From NCBI RefSeq assembly GCF_004359215.1, contig NW_027152029.1, positions 1,431,242 to 1,495,241 on the forward strand: a stretch of 64,000 bases of DNA, given 5' to 3'. The translations under genes and the position numbers were made by a program. The notes beneath the pieces were generated by a model. That model saw only the letters and a program-made list of their open reading frames with translations. It made no database searches and had not been told where the DNA came from. Origin of the DNA: Bremia lactucae (Eukaryota > Oomycota > Peronosporomycetes > Peronosporales > Peronosporaceae). Shown in pieces: positions 32,450-43,584 of the stretch (position 1 is its first letter; the number at the start of each line of letters is the position of its first letter).

Positions 32450-32814
32450 TGTAACGGGGCACTCCTGACTTGTACTGCTTCTGTACAAGTCCACTTCGCA
32501 CTGCCTCAGTGCGAGTGGTGCCTCACATCACTTCACGCACACTAGAACGTGCAGAGGAAGACTCTCTTTAAAACACTTGCTTTAAAGAGGGTTGAATGAA
32601 AACTGTATCAATATAATAAAGTTCTTCTTGTCTATCTACTTAATACTAACTTAATTATAAAACTAATACAAAATATGTAATAAAGTCTTATCTGTCTTTC
32701 TCATTGCGCGCGTCCAGCGTAAAGTAATATTCTTCAAATATTATCTACCTTTTAGATAATATATTAATTAATAACTTTAAGTGTAAATTTCATGTAACGA
32801 TACACCCCGTTACA
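32450..32814 (-). mobile_element. B-lineage LTR with internal deletion, left end of mosaic B2
   Basis: TGTAACGGGG at 32450 to CCCCGTTACA at 32814, 365 bases. Relative to the outer LTR at 4172 about 80 bases are missing after GCGCGCGTCCAG. It starts 76 bases after the GLDH stop codon. The flanking ATGAG has no partner at the other end of the mosaic. Confidence 0.88.
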
Positions 32815-32932
32815 TCACCCCTCCCTTAATCGACAATCACTCTGACTGTCATTGGGAAGAGTGGTCACTATAAGACCACTTCATTAAAAACGATGTTAAT
32901 TGGTCAGAACCATCATTTTTTTATTTTATCGC

Positions 32933-33832
32933 ATGGTTAACAACTCCATGCGGTATGCGAATTGTGCGGCGCCTTCGGCTGCGGTTCATGCAGCCGCGGG
33001 GGACGCATTATTGTCTCTTGCGGCAGACGTTCCGTCTGCCGTAGTGGCATCTTTTTATGCTACCCTAAATGTTGCGGGTGCACGTGGTGATACACCACGT
33101 GAATGCGACCCCTCTTTGGAGGTCGACTACGAATGCGAGTCGGACGAAATGGCCGACTCGGGGAGAACAGAACAGTCGCCTGATCATCGTCAGGCGGCTG
33201 ACTATGAGCCTTCGAATGAGGGGGCTCATTCGAGTAGACGTGCTGGTAGCATTCGCTACAGCATGTTCGGTTCCGACGATGAGGATGATTCCTCATCGCC
33301 ACCACCGTCTCCCGTGCCGTCACCCGCACATATTTCTGTGCGTGGTGATGCTGATGGCGTAAGCCATCGTAATAAAAGTTCTTGTGGTACCTCTACTTCA
33401 GTGGGTACCACTCAGGGGATCGTAGACGGTAAAATGTCTCGTCTTGCTCCTGCAAAGAAGCCGTGGCTTCTGCCCGAACAGCTAATTGATAGCTTGTCTG
33501 GAGAGACAACTTCTCACAATATTAAAATTATTTATTTATTGCGACAAACCTACATGGCCTTGATCCCAGCACGAAGAACTTTCGCGCTGAAGAAGATTTT
33601 TATCTCGATGGTTTTCTTAAGCATCGACGGTATAGTGGCAACAATAACGAGATAAAGTCTCGCTTATGCAAGCCTGGAGCGCGTTCATTCGCAATGTCAA
33701 AGGCATTGGACGCGAAGCCTGGATTCATAGACTTAACGCCATTCGCGTTAAGTTTGAGAAGCGGACTCCAACCGGTGCAAGAAACAAATTGCATCGGTTG
33801 TCTCGTGAGGCATGGAAGTCCTAGTTTTCATC
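32933..33832 (+). pseudogene. B-lineage aORF, mosaic B2 left half
   Basis: Best preserved plus-strand copy. ATG at 32933 (MVNNSMRYANCAAPSAA), open through the acidic SMFGSDDEDDSSSPPPSP region and LAPAKKPWLLPEQLIDSLSG. A frameshift near 33520 puts the conserved C-terminal part (AWSAFIRNVKGI, then RTPTGARNKLHRLSREAWKS) in another frame ending about 33823. No known domain. By LTR orientation it is antisense to the element and next to its 3' LTR. Confidence 0.6.
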
Positions 33833-33989
33833 GATGGTGTAATTCGCCAACTATAATTCGGTGCATGCGTCTACAACGCATACCCACCGAATTAGAGGGA
33901 TCATCTAGTTTAGAGGGGGGGGTGGACTTGCACAAGCAAAGCCATTTCTGGCACATGCTCATCACGCGTCGAAGTTATAAACAACGCGA

Positions 33990-34693
33990 ATGACGTCGAT
34001 GTCGAAGCAATCGACATCGAAGATGAGAAAGATCTTAGCAGTGCGCACGAAGCGCACTGGAAAAGACAAAACAAATGCGTCGGCAGAGGAATTTCTGGTG
34101 GCTCGAGAATCAGTAATCCGCTTCGTACAGGATTCCATTGCTAACGCAGTGGACCGTCAGAAACGGAACATAGACAAACATGGAAGAGCAAACGTTCTCT
34201 CATTTAAAGTTAATGACCTAGTACTACTCTCTACGGTAAACTTACCTAAGCGTGTTGTCACTAATGTGGGTAGCAGTAAACGACAACTCAAGTTCATTGG
34301 GCCGTTCCGTGTACTGCATCGCAGAGGCGATGCGTACACAATAGAATTGCCACGTAGAATGCGAACGCATCCTACGTTTTACGTTGGTCGGCTCCGCCCG
34401 TACCATCTGTGCGTGGTTACATCCGAGGACGGATCTGACCACCTTTTCCAAGAATCCCTGAAAGATTCTTGTGGTCCAAACCAGATTCTCATGCTGAATC
34501 TAAAGATTCTCATGCCGGTTCCGAAGTCCCTCGAAACTGGGAGCCTCGTTCGCAGCTGGTTGTTGACATTGAGGGCCTCGTCCGTCAGTATGACGAGACC
34601 TATCCAGTGGATCAAAAGGTCCATCGGAAAATACGCGCCCCTGGCGCATGTAAATCGGTTGCAAAATGTCAATCGCATCGCGCATCTCGATAG
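33990..34693 (+). pseudogene. Integrase C-terminus fused to chromodomain end (B2)
   Basis: Integrase tail at 34110-34420 (NDLVLLSTVNLPKRVVTNVG, then FIGPFRVLHRRGDAYTIELP, HPTFYVGRLRPYH). A deletion of roughly 350 bases relative to B1 then joins ...PKSLET directly to the last strand of the chromodomain (WEPRSQLVVDIEGLVRQYDE) near 34540. Non-functional. Confidence 0.8.
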
Positions 34694-34737
34694 AGATGCG
34701 ATTCCTTCCAGGGCGAAGAAAGGGAATAAACATCTCC

Positions 34738-35723
34738 TATCACCCGCATTCGTGTTGTCAAACCAACACGGACAGGGATCACCCGACGTGAGGAATGGAA
34801 GTCCTGCCTTTCGAGACAACCGATGCAATTTAAATCTTGCACCGGTTGGAGTTCGTTTTTTAAACTTAACGCGAATCGCGTTAAGTCTTTGAAGCCAGGC
34901 TTTGCGTTCAATGTCTTTGACATTGCGAATAAAAGAGTTGCAGGCTTGCATCACCGAGACTTTATCTTGTTTGTTGTTGCCACTGTACCATCTATGCTTA
35001 AAAAAACATCGAGATAAAAATCTTCCTCAGCGCAAAAGTTCTTTGAGCTGGGATCAAGGCCATCAAGCTCTGTCGCAATGAAAAAAGTGATGTTTAGTGT
35101 GAGGAGTAGTCTGTCGAAAGAAGCTACTGACTAGCCGTTCGGGCATAAAGCTACGGCTTCTTAACAGGGGCAAGACGAAACATTTTAATGTCAGCACTCC
35201 CCTGAGTGGCTCCCACTGAAGTAGGGCTACCACAAGAACTTTTATTACGATGGCTTACGCTATCGTCATCACCACGCACAGGAATAGGTGCGGGTGACGG
35301 CACGGATGACGGTGCTGGAGATGAGAAATCATCCTCATCGACAGAACCAAACATGCTATAGCGAATGCTATTAGCACGACTACCCGATTGAGCTCCCTGA
35401 TTCAAAGGCTCATAGTCAGCCGCCTGACGACTTTCAGGCGACTGTTCCACTCTCCCCGAGTCGACCATCTCGTCTGACTCGCGTTCGTTGTCGTCCGCCA
35501 AAGAAAGGTCGCATTCACGTCGTGACTCACCACGTGCACCCGCTACATTTAGTGTTGCGGGAGAAGATGATACTACGGCAGACGCCCTGTCTACAGCAAG
35601 AGACAATAATGCGTCGCCCGCGGCTGCATGAACCGCAGTCGAAGGTTCCGCACTATTCGCTAACCGCATGGACTCATTAATCAAGCAATAGAATTGTAAG
35701 TGATGGTTCTGACCAATCAACAT
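34738..35723 (-). pseudogene. B-lineage aORF, right half of B2, N-terminal part intact
   Basis: Minus-strand frame open from about 35723 to 35151 (about 190 codons: SMRLANSAEPSTAVHAAA, SIRYSMFGSVDEDDFSS, KMFRLAPVKKP), then a stop. The conserved C-terminal part continues to about 34738 in other frames (AFIRNVKDIERKAWLQRL..., RTPTGARFKLHRLSRKA). It reads away from the LTR at 35802 and converges with the chromodomain remnant. This is the longest uninterrupted member of the family in the window. Confidence 0.62.
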
Positions 35724-35801
35724 CGTTTTCAATTATGTGGTCTTATAGTGACCACTCTATTTAATGACAGTCAGTGTGATTGTCGTTTAAGGAAGGAGTG
35801 A

Positions 35802-36241
35802 TGTAACGGGGTTTATCGTTACATGAAATTAGCACTTAAAGGCAGTAAATTAATATATTATCGAAAAGGTAGATAGTATTTGGAGAATATTACTGTGCAT
35901 AGTAATATTCGAAAAGCTTATCCATTGGTAGATGTCGGCCGTTATATCTACTTGCTCCGCGGTCCAGTCAGCACTGGACGCGCGCAAAGAGAGAGACAGA
36001 TAAGACTTATTACATGTTTGGTATTAGTTTATAATTAAGTTAGTATTAAGCTGAAATAAACAGAAGAACTTAATTATGTAAAATTCATATTACTTTTAAC
36101 CCTCTTAAAAGCAAGTGTTTTAAAGAAAGTCTTCCTCTGCACGTTATAGTGTACGTGAAGTGACGCGAGGCACCACTCGCACTGCTTCAGTGTGAAGTGG
36201 CTTTGTAGTGAAGCAGTACAAGTCGGCAGTGTCTCGTTGAA
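35802..36241 (+). mobile_element. B-lineage LTR, right end of mosaic B2
   Basis: Near-identical to 15034-15473. TGTAACGGGG at 35802, decayed right edge at about 36241. Inverted relative to the LTR at 32450. Confidence 0.82.
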
Positions 36242-37004
36242 TGTAACCAAAAAACGCTATCGTTACCAGCCAAGGATAAAGCGTTGAATCAATGTCAAGG
36301 AATACCGAGAAAACATCGCTTCTGATAAAAATCTGTTGCTTATTACAAACGCAGGAACAAGCGGAACTTCAAATAGGTTCATCACCGTTCATAAAAAGAT
36401 GCCTGTTTTGTCCAGTGCTTCAGCATACGCGTTTCATCAATCACCTTTTTGCCGATGTTTTCTTCGCAGCCTAATAATCATTATCAAAACAAGAGGCGAC
36501 GTACCAGTTTATTTTTGTGAAAAAGCATTAGTTATTGACAGTTTCCTGCAAAAAAAATATTTGTCAGGATAAAAAATCTTTAGGCGGCCGAATTCTCTCC
36601 GGCCTAGGAAAAAGCCAAAATTTGAAAGACTTTTTTTGCGATGCCGTTGCTCCATGAACAGTTGAGATTATAACAATCCGAGACTTGTGGAGGGAAGCTT
36701 AGGGCATACTCTTTGTTTTCAAAGGCTTCATTCCTATGTAATTTGTATCCAGGCCAAGCCTTAGCGATTTTTGAAGGGCCACTAAAGTTGCTGGTTTTAA
36801 GTGTGATGTACTGTATAGAATGACAGAGATATTGTCTTTTTGTAGTTCTGAATTACTAGTTCCAAAAGGTTCTTCGAACCCTGAATCCTTATACAAGCTT
36901 GTACGACTCACTGAGCTGAAAAACCTATAAGTTCTATCGAACTAAGTGACTCTTTGAGTCTATAAGTCTTCCTGTGACATATGGAGCAAGGTAGCTCCGC
37001 TACA
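36242..37004 (+). repeat. Shared unknown segment and presumed 5' LTR of Gypsy A2
   Basis: Near-identical to 15474-16235, including the unrecognised 420-base segment and the LTR end CTACA at 37004. The primer-binding site TGGTAGCACTTG follows at 37007-37018. Confidence 0.45.
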
Positions 37005-37022
37005 GCTGGTAGCACTTGTAAT

Positions 37023-37121
37023 TAATCTACGCCTGAGTCTTTATAAGACTAAGCCTCCGCTGAACTGACATTTTTTCATTTCAGCGGAGGCTTAGTCTTA
37101 TAAAGACTCAGGCGTAGATTA
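37023..37121. repeat. Perfect 42-bp inverted repeat (hairpin) in Gypsy A2
   Basis: Arm 37023-37064 (starts TAATCTACGCCTGAG) is exactly reverse-complemented at 37080-37121, with a 15-base T-rich spacer. The near-identical A1 copy at about 16253-16310 has only one arm, so the second arm is a local inverted duplication specific to A2. Confidence 0.97.
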
Positions 37122-38061
37122 CAGAACTTTCAGGGGCAAAACGCGCAGCGTTTAAGAAGCTCAAAACCTTGTTTGGGCCAGAACGCATTAAGTTCATCAT
37201 GCCCCAGGAACCAGAGGTTCTGGAGGCAAGGCTTGAGGCCTTTATGCAGAACAAATCCTCTCTTATTGGAAAGGTCCATGACGACTTAGCGGCATCTATG
37301 CCGACTCGGTACATTTCTGTTCCTGACTTATAGTCTTAGGCTCGCCCTCTTGTTGTCAGATTTAAGAAAGTTAAGGGTAAAGAGAGAAAAAAACTCCCTT
37401 TTTGGATCAAGCATGTTTGCACCGCCTAATGAGGCTTTGCGTATGCGATCACGGCTCATAGCGACTCGTCATGGTAAACGAACCCTAGCAGACTTTGTCT
37501 AGGAGTTGAAAACTCTAATTGCTGCTATGCATTATGATCCGGTGCAAGAAGCAATTGTAGTAACCGTCTTTATGGGGGGTCTCATTGAGAGTGTTGCCCG
37601 GACAGAACTGTTCCAATCCAATCCTGTTACTTTCGAAGAGGCAGTTACCATAGCGCTACGCGCTGAATTCGACTCCATGTCCGATCGTGTTAGCAACCGC
37701 GTTTACCGTACAACTTCTCCGAGCACATCGAAATCGTCTAATAGACCAAAATCCATGGATTTAAGCCTCGTGACGAAAGAAAAGGAGCACTTCAAGCTGT
37801 GGAACAGCATAGAAATATCCGCAAATGTTATATGTGCGGAAGCTCGAAGCACTTACGCCTGGCTTGTTCCCATTGCAACGCGTGCAAAGCTCGAAAAAGG
37901 AACAATACCGGCTTATACCTGTAATCTGGAACGGTGCGGGAAAATGTCGATACCCAGAACGTGCGGGGCGCCCTACTGGGGAAGACCTAGGTTCTGTTGC
38001 GCCTCTAAAAGGTAAGAGTAAGCCGGATATTTCCTCTATTAGCTCGGTAGACATGGCTTAA
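37122..38061 (+). pseudogene. Gag of Gypsy A2, with CCHC knuckle
   Basis: Same capsid sequence as A1, but with extra stops near 37330 and a stop at the start of the FVYELKT segment (TAG at about 37500). The zinc knuckle CYMCGSSKHLRLAC lies at about 37823-37864. Broken in several frames. Confidence 0.82.
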
Positions 38062-38118
38062 GGCGTGAGCACAAGCCTGACTTGTTAGTCGCTCAAGGGA
38101 CTGTAAAGGGCTTTAATA

Positions 38119-38606
38119 AGCCATGGTCAATTTTATTGACACAAGGGCGTCTTGCAATTATGCTTAACGTCTTTCCCTTGATGAGAATCAGCAATATGTT
38201 GAGGCGCGTAAAGCGCATGAAAGGCACAAAAGGGATATAATCACTGTTCGCTTAGCGACTGGGAGTTTGTGTCACTGTTCCTAAAGTTCCGTTGAACTTA
38301 GGTATGAAGTTTCTGGTCTTTGACAGTATGGTACGCTGTCTCGTCCTTATTTTGGATGCCAGATATGATCTCATCCTGAACATTGCCTGGCTTAAACGCC
38401 ATGATCAATGGATCGATTGGAGGTCTAAGACCTTAGGCGCAATGCGCAATGTTCCTAGCAAATCTTTGAAGAGTCATGAACCCACATTTGTTAGGCATCA
38501 GGAAGCGCTATTGGCGCGAATCATTGACCGAATCTGTCAGCGTTTAGACATTGGAATGTCTAAGTATATGAACTCCAATGATAAAAACACTAACTCTCAG
38601 AATTAG
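38119..38606 (+). pseudogene. Aspartic protease remnant of Gypsy A2
   Basis: Same as A1, including the DTRAS active-site change and the ILDARYDLILNIAWL segment at 38292-38606; frameshifted. Confidence 0.68.
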
Positions 38607-39369
38607 TGTTTAGGGTTTTTTAGCCCAACTCAGAAATGGGGGTGGAACGGCATGCGCTCCGTCGAGTGACACTCGTTGCAATACTAATTCACTGAATGCT
38701 AAAAGCATTGTAGGCCTAGGCTGAGTCATCAAGGGTATAATATCCCAGAGACACGTGGAGATGCACGTCTGAATCCACCGAGTAAGGTCGGCCGCGGTAG
38801 GACCATACTGACTGTCAGTCATGACACTATTAGCAGGTTGCCAGGGCATTTCGGGTCAAACCCTTCTAATGCACGTTCAGTGACACGTAAACGATCACTG
38901 GACAAGGAAGCTGAGTTACATAACTCCTCGTCGAATGGTGGAATGGTCACCAGCTATGGTACAGATCCAATAAAGGCTGAAAAACTTGGGGACGTGAATG
39001 TCCCGGCCTCTAAGAGGCGTATTGTCTCTACTCCGGGACAGGAAAGACGCGAAGCGTCTATAACCTCACAAAGTGATACGAACGAACGAAAACGCTTAAG
39101 ATAGTTTGAGCAATAACATCGAGGGAGAAGTTACCTTTGAGGTAATCTCCTCGTTATATGCTAGACATAATGTCTATTGGTGGGTTTGGCCGAGCCTTGA
39201 AGGCTGGCGACTTATCTCAGATGGTGGTCATTCGACTAACTGTTCAGTTAAGCTCATCATCGCTTTTGACGAAGCCGTCCTGGAGGACACAAAAGTTACA
39301 CTTAGTGCGCGGGGTGGATCATCGATTCTTATAGATCCCACGGATTCATTCTATTCCTCAGTTAAGGAA

Positions 39370-42300
39370 TTCTAAGATATAGTTTGTACTAATCTACCAT
39401 CAATTTTAACTCCAGATAGAGGTGTCCGTCTTGAGATTGACTTGGTTTCTGAAACCAAATACTGTGTCACACGACATTGGTCTTTTCCAAGGAAACTGTG
39501 TGATGTCATTGACGATTTCTTCCGTGCTAAGAACGAGACTTGAATGGTATGAGAGCAAATTCCCCATTCGACACCGACATTTTGTGGCAAAAAGCCAAAT
39601 GGTAAATGGCGCATTGTACATGCTTATAATAAGCCTAACGCTGTCACTATACCAGCACAAACCCCCATTCCTAGGAAGGATGTTCTTCAGAACAATATGG
39701 TGGGATGTACAATGTACAGTGCACTGGACTTCGTCGATGGTTACTACCAACTGCCCATGCGAGCTAGCGATATCCCGCTTACAGCGGTTAGCACCCGATG
39801 CGGTATGTTATGGGAGTGGTTGATTATATCACAAGGGCTTTTAAACGCCCCGCCAACATTTAATCGTCTGGTGACGCAACTGATCCGCCCTCATCGAGGT
39901 TATGCATAGACTTATTTCAATGACATTTTTGTCCATAGTCATGCGGAGCAGGGTCGGTCGGATATGGGAAACCATTTAGCCCATTTGCGAGCAACGCATC
40001 GGATTTTGCAATATGCAGTGCTATGTTACAAAGAGATGATGATGGGCGCCAACGTGTAATTCTGGTCGAGTCTAGACAACTTAAAGCTGCGGAAAAGAAC
40101 TACCTAGTTCATGACATAAAGTTGCTTGCAATGAAGTATGCTTTTGTCAAATTCAGTGTTCCTCTGCTTGGCTCTAAGCCGTTTGTGATATAAACAGATC
40201 ATGCGTCTTTACGCACTTTGACTAAGTCGCCCCATCTTTCACAGAGAATGGCTCGATGGCCATCCTGTTTCTCTGAATACAATTTTGAGGTGAAATATAA
40301 GCCTGGCAAGCAGAATGCTTTGACTGATGCGTGATCACGCAGGCCGGGTTATGATCTCTCTCACTTTACGACTTTAACGTCACCTATTGCTAAATCAATC
40401 CGTTCGGCTTACGCCAAGGATGAACAGTGTGTAGCTCTACTACAAGCTCTTAAGAGCACTGAGTCGGTCGTATAATTGTCGGCTCGTTTGCGTGCGAGTT
40501 ACATCGATTTGCTATTAATAACGACCTAGTGCTTTATTGCACGGATGCTGCGGATACACGGCGCATCGTTGTTTCTCATGATGAGGATTTAAAGTATCGA
40601 GTCCTCTATTAGGCGCATGGTACTGTTTTTCGTGGTCACCTCGGTAGAGAAAAGAATTACGGCTTTGTAAGCCAGTTTTTTTGGTGGCTCAAGCTTTACA
40701 AATGAGTCGGCACACGTATTGGCACATGCTAAACATGCCAACGGGTACAATCCGTGGCTCATGATGCTGCGCCACTGGGCAGTCTGCCCGTACCCTTAGG
40801 AAGTTAGGAGTCCATCGAATGGATTTTGTTTTTGGACTACCAAAAGATTCAGCCGGTTACACGGGCATCGTGGTCTTCGTTGACCGGTTGAGCAAAACGG
40901 CTCGTTAAACGGCTGTGCCGAATACCATTGATGGTGAAGGTACAGCAAGGCTGTTTATAGTTCGTGTTTCGATAACACGGTTTGCCAATGGCAATTGTCC
41001 ATGATTGAAACCCCGTTCACGGGTAATTTTGGGAATCGATTTTCCGATTACTTGGCACATCTGACTGGACATGCCCACAGCGGACCATCCGCAGACCGAT
41101 GGTCAAAATAAACGTGTCAATCGCGTCATTGAAGACGTTCCGCGCATTGTGTCTGCTGAGACACCACATCGTGGAGCTCAATGCTCTCGGTAGTGGAGTT
41201 TGCGTTTTATAAAACGCTGTACACGAGTCAGCTCCCCATGAGCCTCACTGACAAGCTGTTTGCCTTTGGTTTAGTATGGTCTACCAAGTTATACCAGCGG
41301 TTTGGCCGTGACCCGACACCGCGTCTGTGTTGCCTCTACAGGCTATACTCCGTTCTATGTCAAAGGTCTCACCCCACCCACGCATTCCGTTAACGATACC
41401 ACTACGTGGTTCAGGGCTTGGTAGGGAAGAAATAGCCGATAAGCTTGCTGATTTCAGCCCTGTTACCGTTCCAAAACAAGTAAGCGAATTTCTCGCAACG
41501 CATTTAGTGTCGTAAGACATATGCGTCACACGATGGCTGATTCAAGAAAGGAGGTTCTCGCTCTTTACCCTTAAATGTCCTAACATTGGCAACAGGAGGT
41601 GAGCCTCAGGCTCTGAATTAGGTACAGAAATGTACCGAGTCGGCATGGATTTCGCAAGACAAAAAGGAAAAAAAACAAGCAGATGCCAAAGGCAGAAGTT
41701 GTATTGATTCTTATGCGGTCGGAGACCGAGTTTATTATACCCTAAATTCTACCTACAAACATGGTTTTCGCGGTCTTCAAGACCAAATTGCGCCCGCGCA
41801 TTATGAGACTATTTACGGTCGTGGCCAATAAAAGCCTACCTTACACGCTAAGCCCATTATGAAACTGCGTACACATCCAGTGTTCTACGTCGTCTTGCTT
41901 AAGCCACATCTAGACCCTTCCCACATGGACGTAAAGGCGCTTGCGCCGAGACAGGCGGCCATGCCGCAGATTGCTGCATACTCACCAGGATGTCCAGCTG
42001 GCCCTTTAAACGAGGTTGTTGACGTTCCAACATTGAAACACGGTTTTGGACCGCGTCAAAAGAGCCCTCAATCCGAGCAAAGCCCTCGTGAAGAAGTTGC
42101 ACCTCGTGCTTTAGAGCATCAAATGCTTCCACCGAAATTTCCGCTCCCTCCCGCGTTGCTCGATGAGCGAGGCAACCTTCGGTTTCACGTGGAGAAGCTT
42201 CTATAGCGACGTCGTTGCAAGGGTTAAAACCAGTATCTGGTGATGTGGCTCCAGTACCCCAGAAAACTCTTGGGAGTTTGAAATACGTTTTTGGAAAGAT

Positions 42301-42450
42301 CGTCCGTACGCTGTTGACGTATATGAGCGCCACGCTCAGGGTCAACTTGCATCAAACGACGCTTCTGACCAATTGAAGTGGATATAGATGGATTTTCAGC
42401 CACAGTGCGGCTTCAATCCATGGTTGCGCGGACAACTGAAGCACTGAAGT
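39370..42450 (+). pseudogene. RT, RNase H, integrase and chromodomain of Gypsy A2
   Basis: Order as in a Gypsy pol. RT at 39420-39930: YMLIISLTLSLYQHKPPF region in shifted frame, then YSALDFVDGYYQLPMRASDI with the first catalytic Asp, and YFND for YFDD at 39913-39924. RNase H at 39990-40335: TDHASLRTLTKSPHLSQRMA, EYNFEVKYKPGKQNALTDA. Integrase zinc and core at 40480-41560: MDFVFGLPKDSAGYTGIVVF, VDRLSKTAR. Integrase tail at 41859 (MKLRTHPVFYVVLLKPHLDP). Chromodomain at about 42180-42370 (LRFHVEKLL, NQYLVMWLQYP, SWEFEIRFWKDRPYAVDVYE). There are many stops and frameshifts. Confidence 0.82.
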
Positions 42451-42692
42451 GTTGGCTAGGCCTGTCCTCGTTTTGAGACATAAACGCCGAACGAAACTGG
42501 CCTTTGGCCTTCAGTTTGGCAAAACTGAAGCGAAGGTAACGTTCCAAATGAACATCAGCCACATCCGCAGACTCCCATATCACCAGTTGTTGCGGAGGCG
42601 GTGAGCCCGATGGACCCAGCTCTCAAACGAAGCGTCGTTTTCGCTTTTTGATTCGTTTGGAAACAGAACGATCGGAGCTTCCCTCGTTGAGG

Positions 42693-43225
42693 TCACCGAA
42701 GCTCCACGGGCCTGAATACGCAAACGCGTAAATATTGACCTCGCATCATTACCTTAGGCGTAAGGTTTCGATCAGGAGGAGCGTCGCGAGCAGCGAGCTC
42801 CTCTGGCGTCCTCGCCTTGGATCCGGAGGTCCAGATTGTCAAGCTGCGACCCGTAATCTCCCTGAGGCGCTCTCCCACACTAAGTGGAGTGAATCAATAT
42901 TTACTATGAGATTTGCTTTCGCAAAGTCTGCAGCTTGACGACGAGCTTGTTCATCCATGAGGATTGCCTGCTCTTGCTCTTCATCGAGCGGGTTCGTAGT
43001 TGTGATGGACTCAGGGTACGGTGTACTGCGCAATTCAGCTACAACATCCGCGGCACCACGTTCTGAAAACGGATTTGGGGCACGCTGAGATTCGTCCACA
43101 CGAGGAGGCGTGTAGGAGCGACGCTCGTTTACCTCATCCTCCGATGAAGTGTGGATTTCATAGTCCACCATCTCCTTATAGTCGAGGTTGGTGCTAAGAG
43201 TCTGTGACTCACGCTCAGTGGTCAT
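42693..43225 (-). pseudogene. A-lineage antisense ORF (aORF), Gypsy A2
   Basis: ATG at 43225 (MTTERESQTLSTNLDYKEMV). Open to about 42880 through VDYEIHTSSEDEV, DESQRAPNPFSERG, LDEEQEQA and NIDSLHLVWE, then one frameshift into RTPEELAARDAPPDRNLTPK and MMRGQYLR, ending near 42693. Acidic N-terminus, basic C-terminal part. It is antisense to pol and placed between the chromodomain and where the 3' LTR would be. It matches the A3 copy at protein level (same motifs at 49165-48516). No known domain; not similar in sequence to the B-lineage aORF. Confidence 0.62.
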
Positions 43226-43255
43226 CAAAAATGGAATGCAAAACACAACTAAACG

Positions 43256-43584
43256 GTCGGGACGACACTTTACCAGAGTACTTAGTGTGTTGGGTGAGGC
43301 CACTTACGCGCCCACCACAACTATATCACTGCACGCAAGAGAAGCAGGTTAAACCGCTTCCTCGCTGTGCTAGGGTGTGTGTCTAAGTAGAGCGTGGCCG
43401 CATTACGAAGTGCCTGCCTACATTACGTAGCGACGTGTGCTGTCGGGCAAAAGATTTTATTGATTATGCGACGTTTCGATATATGGGGAATTTTGTACTT
43501 GTTCCCCCCTCAGTAGTTGAGAATCTCGTTCATGCAAGATTGATGGGTAAGAAACTCCTTGTTCAACTTTTTCCTGCCAAGTTT
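43256..43584. other. Junction of Gypsy A2 and the mariner remnant
   Basis: A2 can be followed to about 43255. After that comes sequence I do not recognise, including a plus-strand open stretch at about 43445-43600 (KDFIDYATFRYMGNFVLVPP) without an ATG or known domain. Confidence 0.35.

Noticed and set aside
41899..42345. 148-codon minus-strand ORF with coiled-coil look in Gypsy A2
   Set aside because: Opposite the integrase tail and chromodomain, whose plus-strand reading matches known domains; not counted as part of the aORF.
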